This document shows, piece after piece, positions 45,093-56,238 of a DNA stretch of 64,000 bases. Under the pieces are notes generated by a model. That model worked only from the letters and a program-made list of their open reading frames with translations, was not told the DNA's origin and did not search any database. Position 1 is the stretch's first letter, and every line of letters begins with the position of its first letter. The stretch comes from Rhabdophis nuchalis (Eukaryota > Chordata > Lepidosauria > Squamata > Natricidae), in NCBI GenBank assembly GCA_039707465.1, contig CM077647.1, positions 49,307,110 to 49,371,109 on the forward strand, given 5' to 3'. The translations under genes were made by a program, and so were the position numbers.

Positions 45093-45213
45093 GGTCTTCA
45101 AATTTGGCAACTTCTAGATTTGTGGACTTCAATTCCCAGAATTCTCCAGCCAGCAGAGCTGAATTCTGGGAGTTGAAGTCCACAAATCTTAAAGTTCCCA
45201 AGTTTGAAGACCT
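45093..45213 (+). mobile_element. Hairpin hAT MITE, imperfect copy
   Basis: Arms GAGGTCTTCAAATTTGGCAA and CCCAAGTTTGAAGACCTC are inverted around CCAGCCAGCAGAGC. Same family as 28182-28316, with mismatches and a shortened centre. Confidence 0.75.
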
Positions 45214-45257
45214 CTCTGCTCCATGCAATTGGGGATCCTCAAACGGTGAGGATTGAT

Positions 45258-45258
45258 T

Positions 45259-45322
<64 letters not shown>

Positions 45323-45325
45323 TCA
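45258..45325 (+). repeat. (TTTC)n microsatellite
   Basis: About 17 TTTC units. Confidence 0.9.
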
Positions 45326-45832
45326 TGAAGGCCCACCCCCCGCTTTTGCTCCCAGGGGGCTGCAGAGAGGCTTACTAGCCCCCCGCTCTATTTTGGACCT
45401 AGCAGGCCTGGCTGAAGCCTGCTGAGAGCCACAATGAGGCTTGTGAGGATCCTGGAAGGGGTGGGGCAAGGGAAGGTTGTGAGCCCAGTGGGGATGCTGA
45501 GGGGGCGCAGCAAGCTCCAGGGGGGGCTAGAGAGACTTACCTTGATAGCCCCCCTAGGAGGGGGGCAGTTCAGTTGGGGCGCATTGCAGGCACCATGTGG
45601 CAGCTTATGCAGGCAAGGCAGCTTAGACAGGGAAGCCACCCAGGAGGTGAGAAATGACTGGGTGGGGCAGGTGAGCAGGGCAAATGGTCTGTGCATGTGC
45701 ATAACATTTAAAAAAGGAAACAAATACATTTTTTCAATGAAGATTCTTCTGCACATGTGCAGAACAGAAAACGAAGATGGCGCCACAGAGGATAGAACCA
45801 ATACAGTCATGTGTCCGAGGTCGTTACTACCT
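45326..45832 (+). repeat. GC-rich repeat of MITE type
   Basis: Composition shifts sharply to GC. Contains GAAGATTCTTCTGCACATGTGCAGAAC and ends with GAGGTCGTTACTACC-like sequence, resembling the interior and right end of the 41283-41542 group with decayed CpGs. Boundaries unclear. Confidence 0.35.
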
Positions 45833-46145
45833 ATTTGGCTGAAATAAATGTTTCTCAATTTAATGCATATTTTCAACCATTTTCCATGGCAAAGTTTTTA
45901 CCCCAAAACTAATCTTGCTAAAAAGAAGTAAAATTGCTAGAAGTTGCCAAGATAATAATCTGGCTACATATATATTTACTTTGACTTTGTTCCAGAGCTT
46001 ATCTTTTCCTATAGACAGCTGCTATCTTATAGGAAGCTGAAAAACTGTTTCTTGTGAGTCCAGCTTTTTTAGCCATGGATGTCTGGTTGTGATACAGATT
46101 TTCTGGACTTCAATCTTGCTGCTAATCCATCTCTTCTGTTTACAG

Positions 46146-46188
46146 GACCTGAACATAATCACATGGACCAAGGAAGTGAAGCTTAAAG
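46146..46188 (+). other. Exon-like segment with canonical splice signals (orphan)
   Basis: A 43 nt stretch is preceded by TCTCTTCTGTTTACAG (branch-like GCTAATC 20 nt upstream) and followed by GTAAGAAAAT. It is open in the frame DLNIITWTKEVKLKG. No partner exon was identified, so it may be a lncRNA or cryptic exon, or chance. Confidence 0.25.
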
Positions 46189-46198
46189 GTAAGAAAAT

Positions 46199-46790
<592 letters not shown>

Positions 46791-46800
46791 ATTGAATGCT

Positions 46801-46862
46801 CTGTGTGTGTGTGCTCGTGTGCGTTTGCGTGTGCGTGCTTGTGTGTGTGTGAGAGAGGGAGA
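46801..46862 (+). repeat. (TG)n-rich microsatellite
   Basis: TG run with GC interruptions, then GAGAGAGGGAGAG. Confidence 0.85.
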
Positions 46863-46869
46863 GAGTGGA

Positions 46870-47476
46870 GAAATAGAGGGAATGTGCTACTTTCGTCTTA
46901 AACATGCTCCCAACCCTCAAATTACAATGCTGCTGATTGTAATTTTTACTGTAATGGAAATGATATATAGTTAAAGAAAAGAAAAATAAACTTATTGTGC
47001 CCATGTTTTTCCTGGTCACTTTGGGGTATTAATCCCTAATATGCTTGTTCCAAAACCAAATCTATATCTTGATCCAGAAAAGATTAGGCACCACTCCTGT
47101 AGAAGGTTCAAATATCTTTTGTAAGAAATGGGCTGAAGCAATCAGCTTTCTCTACCTGGATGATGTATTCACACAAACATTGAAATAATGGGAGAAAATC
47201 GTAGACAATGCCCCTCCCCCTAATAATATCTACAAATCCCTTTTTCTATTTCCACTCCAATTGTAATATCACCATTAATTAACCTTCTTGTAGTTTAGCT
47301 GGAGTGGAAACATAGCTAAGCTGGAATACCACATAGGGTAAATTCCCTATCTTTGCATTGGACTTACTATAATTCAAGCTCTTGTCAACACCTATATGAC
47401 AACATTGATACATAAATTAATATCTTCTCATTAATTCGTTTCTAATTCAGCTCATATTAGCTAAGAGAATCATTGT
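46870..47476. other. Anonymous non-coding DNA
   Basis: Nothing recognised. Confidence 0.4.
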
Positions 47477-47760
47477 AGTATTTTGGAACATCTTTTTTTA
47501 TATTGAAAAAGTTTTATTGGTTTTACATTTTTCCATAGGATGGGGTAAGGGATACAAAGAAATTTTGAGAGCATTCACGTCAAAGTCGTCGGCCCTTCCG
47601 GGACTTCAAAATACATTGATAACAATAAAAAACATTTTCCGTAACACTACAAAGTGAAAGCAAGTACATATACCTAAGTTCTCAGTTCTATGCTGTCAGT
47701 CATTTACAAAAATCCAAATACAGATATTATGCAATATTATTCAGAAAAATCAAGGCAAAG

Positions 47761-48570
47761 TTATTTTTTAGATCTAAGTCTCTTGGCAATTGTGTCTTCA
47801 ACCTCTTCCTCCAGGCCCCCAGCGAGCAGGGCCGTGGCCCCCCCTGCCCCCCCTGAATCTTCCCCCAGGAGAGAGGAGTGTTTTTTGAAAAAGGTTTCCG
47901 CCTCGGCAACTGTTTTAATCCTCACTCTTCCTCCTTCCCAGAACACCAGCATCCCTTCGGGTGTCACCCACTTGAACCAAATCCCGTGATCAAACAATGT
48001 TTTAGACAAGAAGGAAAATTTCCTTCTTGCATCTCTAATCTTTCTTGGGATCTGCTTCAAGATAGCAACCTCTTTTTGTTGGTAAATTAACGGACTTCCT
48101 CTCTGCACTTTCAGGATTTCCTCTCTGGTTGACCTTCTAACAAATTTCACATGTATCTCTCTAGGTACTTCATTTATCCTGGCATATGCTGAGTTTATTC
48201 TGTAGGCTAGGTCAATGTCCCCCCTGACCTCATCCTTAGGTTTATGTAAATAGTCTGCTATAATTGTGCTCATGAGATCAGGGAGGCATTCACTAGGTTC
48301 CTCAAAAACATTCTGAAATCTCAAAAAATATGTCATTCTTTCCATATCCATCCTAGACACATGCCCGTTTATTTCCACAACCTCGTTAGTAACATTTTTA
48401 ATCTCTCCCTTAGCCCCCACCAGCCCCCCTTCCAATTCTTCATTCTTCTGTGTGTTTTCCAGCACTTGTTTCCGTGTGTCCAATAACTCCTTCTTGAAAT
48501 TAATATTTTCTGCCCTCTGGGCCTTAATTTCTTGTACCAAAGTTTGTATAACAGATTCAAGAGAAGCCAT
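47761..48570 (-). CDS. L1 ORF1p-like RNA-binding protein, intact 269 aa
   Basis: Retrotransposon ORF1 protein. Residues 1-75 form a heptad-rich coiled coil (VIQTLVQEIKAQRAENINFK). The RRM-like domain includes RMTYFLRFQNVFEEP, DEVRGDIDLAYRIN and VPREIHVKFVRRSTREE. The C-terminal domain includes VAILKQIPRKIRDARRKFSF and WFKWVTPEGMLVFWEGGRVR. It ends IAKRLRSKK. The order coiled coil-RRM-CTD is that of L1 ORF1p, which trimerises and binds element RNA. An in-frame TAA precedes the first ATG, so the N-terminus differs from the sister copies (MASKKxPH...). It is the only unbroken ORF1 of the three. Whether it is translated is unknown. Confidence 0.8.
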   Translation of the reverse strand: MASLESVIQTLVQEIKAQRAENINFKKELLDTRKQVLENTQKNEELEGGLVGAKGEIKNVTNEVVEINGHVSRMDMERMTYFLRFQNVFEEPSECLPDLMSTIIADYLHKPKDEVRGDIDLAYRINSAYARINEVPREIHVKFVRRSTREEILKVQRGSPLIYQQKEVAILKQIPRKIRDARRKFSFLSKTLFDHGIWFKWVTPEGMLVFWEGGRVRIKTVAEAETFFKKHSSLLGEDSGGAGGATALLAGGLEEEVEDTIAKRLRSKK

Positions 48571-49059
48571 CCTTTGTTCTAAGCTTGCCAGTGCTGTTTC
48601 TTGTGCTATGATTAGCTGTTAAAATCAATGCCACTAAAATGGCGTTTTCTGGGTGAGGCTGATGAGGCAGATCAGGAGCCAAAAGTTCCATTCAGGGTTG
48701 TAAAGTTACAAAGTTCAGGAACCAAGAGAGAAACAATTTTCCAACTCAATAAGTATAATAGCGAAGGTACTCCAGAAAAGAAATCACAAATCCAAAAAGA
48801 AAAAATTCTTCATTAATAACCAGAGGAAGTCCAAATTGCAAAGAGACGCTGGGAATTTTCCATAAGTGAAATAGTCAGTCAGGAACAAAGAGAAGCCATC
48901 ATCCACCGCCCAAGCTCAAAGCCCGAAGGAGAGAGTGGTAAAATAAATTGTTTCAGCCAGACCTAGAGACATTGTTGCAAGCAAACCGCAGATCACTTTC
49001 CCTTGCTGCAAACAGTCAGGATTAAAGATTTCCGCTTCCTCGCCGCGAGGAGCCATTTT

Positions 49060-49468
49060 CAAGTGCCGCTTGAGTCCGAGGTTTTTTTTTTACAAACAAA
49101 CACCCCCCTCCCAGTCCTTTCAGCCCGGCTGACAGCAGAAAAAAAAGTTTTAAATCACTCACTCTCCCCCTCGCAGCTGAAGCCCCGAGAAGCCTTCCGA
49201 CTCATTCGATCAGCTCTCTTCATGATCGCGAATGGCGCCGTCTGCCTTTGGCGAAGGGAAAACCCCCCGCAGCATGTTCTCCTTCACCTAAGCCGAAGAC
49301 AAGGGTCGCTTCCCCCACCGCCGTGGGGGGGAGCGTCCCAGGCAAGCCGGCTTTACGGGAGACCCCCAAAAAAGGGGCGTCTCGCCCCCATGGGGGGGCA
49401 GAAAAAGCAACAAAACGGCGAGCGAGCGCTAGGCTCGCCCGTCGCCGCTGGAGCCGGAACTGGAAGTC
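49060..49468 (-). promoter_or_regulatory. CpG-rich 5' region of HAL1-like copy 1
   Basis: Dense CG dinucleotides (GGCGAGCGAGCGCTAGG, GTCGCCGCTGGAGCCGG), unlike the AT-rich flanks, at the 5' end of the element. Likely its internal Pol II promoter; inferred by analogy with L1. Confidence 0.4.
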
Positions 49469-49489
49469 AGTATTTTGGAACATCTTATC

Positions 49490-50015
49490 CAATTTTCTCA
49501 GCCATCATCTATGAGCATTTTCTGGTTTTGGAGCTGTAACAACTTATTGATGAGAAAAGGCTGGGGTTTAGAAGTAACATAAATAATCTCATTTTCAATA
49601 ATGGATATCTTCAGCTACAGCAGAATATCTCTCTCTTCAGAATATATTACTAATCTTTATAGATAATAATATAGACAAATAGTCTGATTTGGTATAAGAA
49701 GCCATACAAAAGAACATTTTCTGGAGATAAAAGGTCATGCCTAATATACTTCTTTCAGACAATGGCTGAAAGTTAAAAGGAGAAAAGTAAAAAAGTAGCA
49801 CTTTAGTCTTGAGTCATTTAAAAAAATGATTAATGATTAATTAGATATCAAATGACATCAGGTTTTATGAATAAATGAAAAAGAAAAACAACTGGAAATA
49901 AAAAAGGTAGCTTTGCTCTTCCACCAAGCTTTCATTAGTTAATAGAGTATTTTCAGTTTTAGATGGTTTATTTTAATGCCTATATTTCAGCAGTTTGATT
50001 TTTAGCTTTAAAAAA
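49490..50015. other. Anonymous AT-rich non-coding DNA
   Basis: Nothing recognised. Confidence 0.4.
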
Positions 50016-50022
50016 CTGTTGT

Positions 50023-50078
50023 ATGTATGTATGTATGTATGTATGTATGTATGTATGTATGTATGTATGTTGTATGTA
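50023..50078 (+). repeat. (GTAT)n microsatellite
   Basis: About 13 GTAT units. Confidence 0.9.
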
Positions 50079-50217
50079 TATTTCAATTTTAAAAGTGAAA
50101 GGGTGCTTTAAAATATGATTCAAAAAATGAACAAACTGTACCGGAAAAATAGCAACGAGTAAATATAAAAGCTGAAACTTAATAGAAAGAAAAAAGGCTT
50201 GTTATTTATATCAACAG

Positions 50218-50412
50218 CAGGAGTGGATTCTGACAGTCACTACTGCCAGTTTGCTTGTGGACGCATGCGACATGCGCATGCGCAGTACAATAAAACAAGA
50301 GAACTGTTTTGGTGGTGTGGCAGGGCAAGGTCACTGCCAATTCCAGCGACCCAGGCTGCCAAACCACTATTGGTTCTGCAAAACCGTTCCAAACCAGTAG
50401 AAATTCACCAAT
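50218..50412 (+). mobile_element. hAT MITE with near-exact target duplication
   Basis: Starts CAGGAGTGGATTCTGACAG and ends CCAGTAGAAATTCACCAATG, loosely inverted. Flanks ATCAACAG and ATCAACAC match in 7 of 8 positions. Carries TGCGCATGCGCA at 50273-50284. Confidence 0.65.
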
Positions 50413-50419
50413 GATCAAC

Positions 50420-51841
50420 ACGAATGATAATATGTAAGCAGCAGCAGAAGAAACACATGATTCAGAAATTATTACATTATAATTAAAGATAGCCCTTGTA
50501 ATGTTTCATGTTGATAGGTGGGTCTTAATAAAGTCCCATTAACAGCCATGGTTTATCTACCTTGGTTCAAAATAATAAAAAAGTCAGGTGTTCAAACTAA
50601 ACTTTAGATGATTATTAGGCTCATTTTAATAAGTGATGTCCAACAGTAATTATTTTATTCTTTTTATTTTTCATGAAGCAACAAACCTACTTTTCTTTTT
50701 AATTTTTATTCCCATGTTGTTAGGGCTCCCAACTATGCTCCAGCATCTGGATTATTCTCTCAGGCTTGCCTCTCCCTGTCCTACCATCAAATTGCACAGT
50801 TCAGGAATGGAAAACTGGAAGCTGTTGTATTCTAAATGAGGTTCTAGTGCCTCTCTAAAAATGGTCATCAACTCTGAGATGTTTAAATGGGAAAAAGAGA
50901 AAATGGTAGAAATATTTGGGTATAAATAAATATATAAAAGTAAATAAGTAATCTCTATTGCATTAATTAGCTGCAGGTTTAATTCAATATAATTATTTTT
51001 GAAATGGCATGCCATTGCTACTCAGGACCAAATCAGGAGTGTTCCCAGGATATGAGGAAGAATTAAGATGGTGCCCTTACAGTGTGATTACAACCGTGTT
51101 TTATTTTTGTTATGAGGGTAGAGCTTTGTTCCCAACTGGGCAGCTGCCATCTTGGTTTTTGTGACCATACATTGTGGACTGCCCCAGACCAATTATATGC
51201 TGTCAACCTAAAGTTTTTTTATCTGCTATATGATTCCAAAATTTGCTTCCAAACTGAATCTGAACTAGTAATTTACTCTATTTCAGTGTTTTGGCTGTGA
51301 AATTATATATATATATACACAACTGTTCTTTTAAGCTCCAGCTTCCTGTTGTTTTGTTTTTGCTGAGAGGCAATTGACCACAGACAATGTTATTTTGGAT
51401 GTACACTTTACAAATGGGACCAAGAGTATTCATTATTTATAAAATAGTAGCTAAATTTCACAGCTGTTTCTCAGTCTGCTTCTGATCTATATTAATTCTG
51501 CATGTGTTTATTCATACATTCTTTCCCTTCTGTCATTAAAGTGGGAAGTGACTTGGAAGACAGAATAGGAACATTTACATGATTTTTACATACCTATCCA
51601 AGATATAAATTTCAGCCCAGGGGGATTTTTTTTTAAAAAAAAAAAAAAGAGAATTAAGGGGAAAATAAGTTTTTAAGCCATGGAAAGCTTTGGAAACCAT
51701 TTTCACCCATTACATATCTTACTCTTCAAAAATTACTTATTGAATTTTCTGTTTTTGAAGGACATATGGCAAAATGGATGCATTAAATCTCCAAAAAATA
51801 TATCCAAATGTATCCATTAATGTATCTAAAATGGATGCATT
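50420..51841. other. Anonymous non-coding DNA
   Basis: Includes a T8/A14 run at 51628-51648. No gene or repeat recognised. Confidence 0.4.
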
Positions 51842-51857
51842 AAATAAAGAAATCCTT

Positions 51858-53277
51858 AAGAATATTTCTCTTTAAAATGTGCTGACACTCCCTCGTCTTT
51901 ATGGGACTGAACTTTTCACCACTGGATTAAGGCAATGGACTTTTAGGATTCCTCCCAGATGTGCCTTCTTTTTCCCCCTCTTATTTGACTGTTCTTAAAA
52001 ATTGTTTTCTCTCTGGATTTTAAGCAAAGTGTATTTTAAATTTGGATTTTGACTCTTGTTCTCTCCTCGCCTCACGGACTACCTCTCCACCAGACGCCAT
52101 ATTAGTGATAAGAACCTTATACTTTCATTATGGCTTCAAAAAAGCAGCCACACCAATCCAAGATTACTTCAATGTTATCCAAAGAAACGGAGGTGGAAGC
52201 TACACAGTTATCAGTAATAGAGGAAACTCTTCAAAACATTATGAAAGAATTAAAAGAGATCCGGAAAGACAATGTCAGCTCAAAATTGGAACTTTTGGAG
52301 ATACAGAAAGCACTAATGGAAAACAAACAAAGAATTGATGAACTGGAGGGGGGGGGCGTCCGAGATGAGAGGAGAAATAAGTAACTCTCAAAAGGAAATA
52401 GTGGATTTAGCTGATCATATGTCTAGGATGGATTTTGAAAGGATGTCTTACTTTTTAAGGTTTCAAAATGTTTCTGAAACTGTCTCTGAAGATTTAAAAG
52501 ATTTAATGTGTACGATGTTAGCAGATTATACTAAAAGGAGCAAAGAAGATATTTGGGGGGACATCGATCTGATTTATAGAATTAACTCAGCATATGCCAG
52601 AATAAATGAAGTACCCAGAGAGATACATATTAAATTTGTAAGAAGATCAACGAGGGATGGGATCCTGAGAGCACAGAGAGACGGTTCCTTGATATACCAA
52701 CAGACTGAGATTGCCATTTTGAAACAGATCCCGAAAAAGATTAGAGAAATAAGAAGGAAATATTCCTTCTTATCAAAAAAGATTATATAAAAAGGGGGTC
52801 TGGTTCAAGTGGTTGATGCCCGAGGGAATGTTAGTGTTCTGGGAGGGGGGAGAGTAAGAATTAAAACAATTGCAGAGGCGGAAGCCTTTCTTAAAAAACA
52901 TTCCCCAATCCTGGAGGATGAAAATGGGGGAACGGGAGGGCCACAGCTCCGCCCACTGGAGGTCAGGGAGAGGAAGACACAATTGCTAAAAGACTCAGAT
53001 CTCACAAATGACTTTTTTCTATATAGTATAACCTTTATTTGGATGTTTATAGAAACAAAGATTGATTGCATGAATATAAAATGATATATTTGTATCTCTT
53101 TCCACTTTGTAGGGAAATGAAAAATGTATTGTATTTCCCTTTTTTTTGTATGAAGCCTTGGAGGGGGCCGACACCTCCGACATAGATGTCCTCAAAATAT
53201 CTTTTTAACACCTTATACCGTTTTCCTGATTTTAAAATTTGTAAAAACCAATAAAACTTTTATTCACAAAAAAAATA
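51858..53277 (+). mobile_element. ORF1-only L1-type element (HAL1-like), copy 2
   Basis: A 1420 bp insertion with an exact 16 bp duplication AAATAAAGAAATCCTT (51842-51857 and 53278-53293). About 270 bp of 5' UTR is homologous to copy 3, then comes a broken ORF1, then a 3' UTR containing GGCCGACACCTCCGACATAG, CCAATAAAACTTTTATTCAC and poly(A). No ORF2. The 5' end is shorter than in copies 1 and 3. Confidence 0.85.
52130..53011 (+). pseudogene. L1 ORF1p-like, frameshifted (copy 2)
   Basis: The N-terminus MASKKQPHQSKITSMLSKE leads into a coiled coil. The frame breaks at a G9 run (52348-52356), continues in the next frame with RMSYFLRFQNVSETV and EVPREIHIKFVRRSTRDG, and breaks again near 52789. 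The C-terminal part (RVRIKTIAEAEAFLKKHSP) runs in a third frame, with the conserved end AKRLRSHK and TGA at 53009-53011. The length without shifts would be close to 290 aa. Confidence 0.75.
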
Positions 53278-53293
53278 AAATAAAGAAATCCTT

Positions 53294-54245
53294 GGGAAAA
53301 CATTGACCTCTATCTACTATGGTGATGTTTTGACATCATTGCACAGTGGTCAGTCAGGGCACAATCCAGTGAAAAAAATTATTGCTTTATGTCAGAAGTC
53401 TGAATTAGAAAGTGCATGTTTAGTATTTTTTTATTCACACTAAAGAGAATAAATAAAAGATCTTCTATATTAAGTAAACATTGTTATATTTGGAATATCT
53501 TAGTTATTAGGTTAAATTATTTTTAGATTTATACTACACACATACAGACAGAAAAATCTAGCATTTCTGCTTCTCTCTGTCTTTAAGTGAAGAATACTAA
53601 CTTCTATGATACACAGAATTGCAACAGAATATTTGATTGATAATTGTTTTGGTTAATGGATGAAAAAAAGCGGGGAGGAATCCAGATGGTATGAAAATGA
53701 AGAGGAAAATTATATATCCAAGCCTGGCTTTTGTTAAAAATGAGCAATTTAAGTCAAATTTTGTTTTTGTTTTTTACATTGTTTGCCATTTGGCTTTACT
53801 ACAAAATCAAGCTGGACTGAAATCCCCTCCTCAGCCAAGTTCCTGTTCTGTTTTGATTTTAAAAAGAAACAGTTTCTGGCTATTGATTAGACACCTGTGG
53901 AAATCTAATTTCCTTTCCAAGAAGGAGAAATAAATTGCACAGATGTGGCAATGAAGTATTTGGTTCAGTAAAGAAAATGGAAACCTTGCTTAATTTTTTA
54001 ATTTTTTAAAATTTTCTTTCCATAGATTTGACTTGTGAAATGGGAGAATTTGTTTTCACCCAATGTCTTTCAATATCTCCTTCTGGTTTATATGCAGACT
54101 ACGTCTATGGAGATATCCATTAAGATACATGCCTTGTGGGTATAAGCACTAGTTTGGTGTGCTTTGTTTTTCATGAATAGGCTGGGCTGAGATAAGAGAG
54201 AAACAGGACAATTCATAGGAGGGTTTCTGCTGGTTCGCTCTGAAT
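53294..54245. other. Anonymous AT-rich non-coding DNA
   Basis: Nothing recognised. Confidence 0.4.
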
Positions 54246-54249
54246 TGGG

Positions 54250-54385
54250 CAAAGTGGTAGTGGCGGTGATGGAAGGCTTCGCCCACTCATCCGTATGCTT
54301 CTGCTTCTATGACTAGAATTCACAGTCTCCCAGTTTTTAGCTTGGTGCCTTACCTGCTAGGCCAAACTGACCCTCAATAAAAAAG
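54250..54385 (-). repeat. tRNA-derived SINE fragment (MIR/CORE-like)
   Basis: Blocks ACTAGAATTCACAGTCTCCC and TAGCTTGGTGCCTTACCTGC match the SINE head at 1970-2190. Confidence 0.45.
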
Positions 54386-54389
54386 ATGC

Positions 54390-55480
54390 GCCCTTCCTAG
54401 TTTTCAATAGATTGAAGGAATCTGGAATGTGTTAGCTCTGCTGGATCAAGTCATTCTCATTTAGATGTTGTTGATACTAATATTTAGCAGTTATCAGAAA
54501 TGTATAAAGCTTTTTCTTATAAAGATAACAGTTATCTCTTAAGTCAATTTATTAAAACTTATCCTCATGGGGCACCAGTGATCCCTAGATGATAGGTTGG
54601 CACTCTTATAGTATTTAACATTATTTTGAGGTCATCTCAGACTCTTCTTGTTCAACTCAATCCATGATATAAATGTTATCTTAGGTAAACTGAGGCATTT
54701 TTGATTTTGACATCTTAATTTAAGGTATTGATATTATTTGTTTGTTTATTATCTAAGGTATCTGGGATATAAATCTTAATAGAAAAACATTTCACCCTTA
54801 ATAGCTAAGGAGATTTTCTAATAAGTAGAACATTCCAGCTAAGGTTATATTCTTATGTTAAGTTGCTCTCTCAGCAATATCTAAACGTGAACTTGCATTA
54901 CAAGTTTACCAAATAATAAACAGCCTTGAGCTATAAAATCTTTCAGATTGTCGACCAAAGACTGGATTTGTATGCTGACTCATATCCTTGATATTTATAA
55001 GCTATTGCCAAATGAAGGCAACTGCAGGATTTCTAATAATGCTATGGAAATTGCTAACATTGCAATGGGAGTTGAATAAATTTACATTTCTAGGATTTTG
55101 CTATCTCAAAATTTATGGTAGATTACCTTGTTTGTGCATGTCTTGGTTTTAATAGTTATTTTTATAGCAAAAATAGTAGTTTATGATACTATTCCCTGTA
55201 GAGATTGATGTGAATCTACCATATGGAATTTTATAATAACTCTTTTCCTGCAAGAAACAATTTTGCATTAGTGATTTTTTTCACAATGAGGTAACGTTTA
55301 CTGTAAATAATTTCCACATAGAGATTTCTGGAATATTTTAAAATCCTTGTAAGTTATTAATAACTTACATTTTTTTAAACAGGGAAAACAACTTACATTA
55401 TCACAAGCAAAAGGGGTTGTGCATTCATTTAATTATCATAGGCAAGAACAAGCTGCCAGTTCTTAATAGAAGTACAGGTA
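54390..55480. other. Anonymous AT-rich non-coding DNA
   Basis: Nothing recognised. Confidence 0.4.
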
Positions 55481-55482
55481 GT

Positions 55483-55802
55483 CCTTGACTTAATTCAGTT
55501 ATTACAACCAGGACCGGATTTCTGGTTGTAAGTCATTACAGTCATAATTCAAGGTACCTACAAGATGGGATGCAATTTTATGTTTTATTTGCAGTGGTTG
55601 TTAAGAGAATTTGCAATCATTAAACAAATGCTGTGATCATAAGTGAGAACCAATTCTTCTAAATATACATTTTTTAAATTGGAAACCAGCAAAAAAACAT
55701 AGGATATCATGATCGTGTGATTGCAGAATATTGCAACTGGTCATAAAGGCAAGCTAGTTACCAAGCACTTGAAATGTAGTCTTAAGTCCAAGGCTACCTA
55801 TA
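55483..55802 (+). mobile_element. TA-flanked MITE, nearly full length
   Basis: TA-CAGGTAGTCCTTGACTTA at the left and CTTAAGTCCAAGGCTACCTA-TA at the right are inverted ends. Same family as 42739-43084. Confidence 0.65.
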
Positions 55803-56220
55803 AATTGAACCAGTCTGTCAATCAGGCTTGCCTTTTTTTTAAAAAAAAACCCTGCAAAACAATAAAATATGTTGTTAATTAATTATGTCCAGCTATCATT
55901 CAAACTGGCATAAAAACAATTCCCATTCTTTAAGTTTTAACCACAACTACAATCCTGTGAAGTTAATTGGATTATGACAGCCCTATGGGTGGATGATGAA
56001 ATCAACTCCATGGAATGGCTAAACCAACTTTTAGTGAGATTGAATTACAATAACAGGATCTTGCAAGTCAGATTGTGTTGTATCTTGTCTTCTTATAGTT
56101 TGGTGAATTAAGGAAGTATCTGCTGAGGTACTTCTGAATATTATCTGGATGTTCTGGACTTTAAAAAAATGCTTTATATCCTTTTATTTAGGTACCAAAA
56201 TATACATATTTTCATCAAAG
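55803..56220. other. Anonymous AT-rich non-coding DNA
   Basis: Nothing recognised. Confidence 0.4.
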
Positions 56221-56238
56221 CCATTTTCTTTATTTTCT

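Larger units (their letters stand above)
47495..49468 (-). mobile_element. ORF1-only L1-type element (HAL1-like), copy 1
   Basis: A 1974 bp insertion flanked by an exact 18 bp duplication (47477-47494 and 49469-49486, AGTATTTTGGAACATCTT). On the minus strand: CpG-rich 5' region (49468 to about 48571), an intact ORF1, a short 3' UTR, AATAAAACTTT and a poly(A) tract. ORF2 (endonuclease/RT) is entirely absent between the ORF1 stop and the tail (about 265 bp). Not a 5' truncation, since the 5' region is present. Confidence 0.85.

Noticed and set aside
49060..49470. CpG island as a host gene promoter
   Set aside because: It lies wholly within the target duplications of the ORF1-only element, so it belongs to that element.
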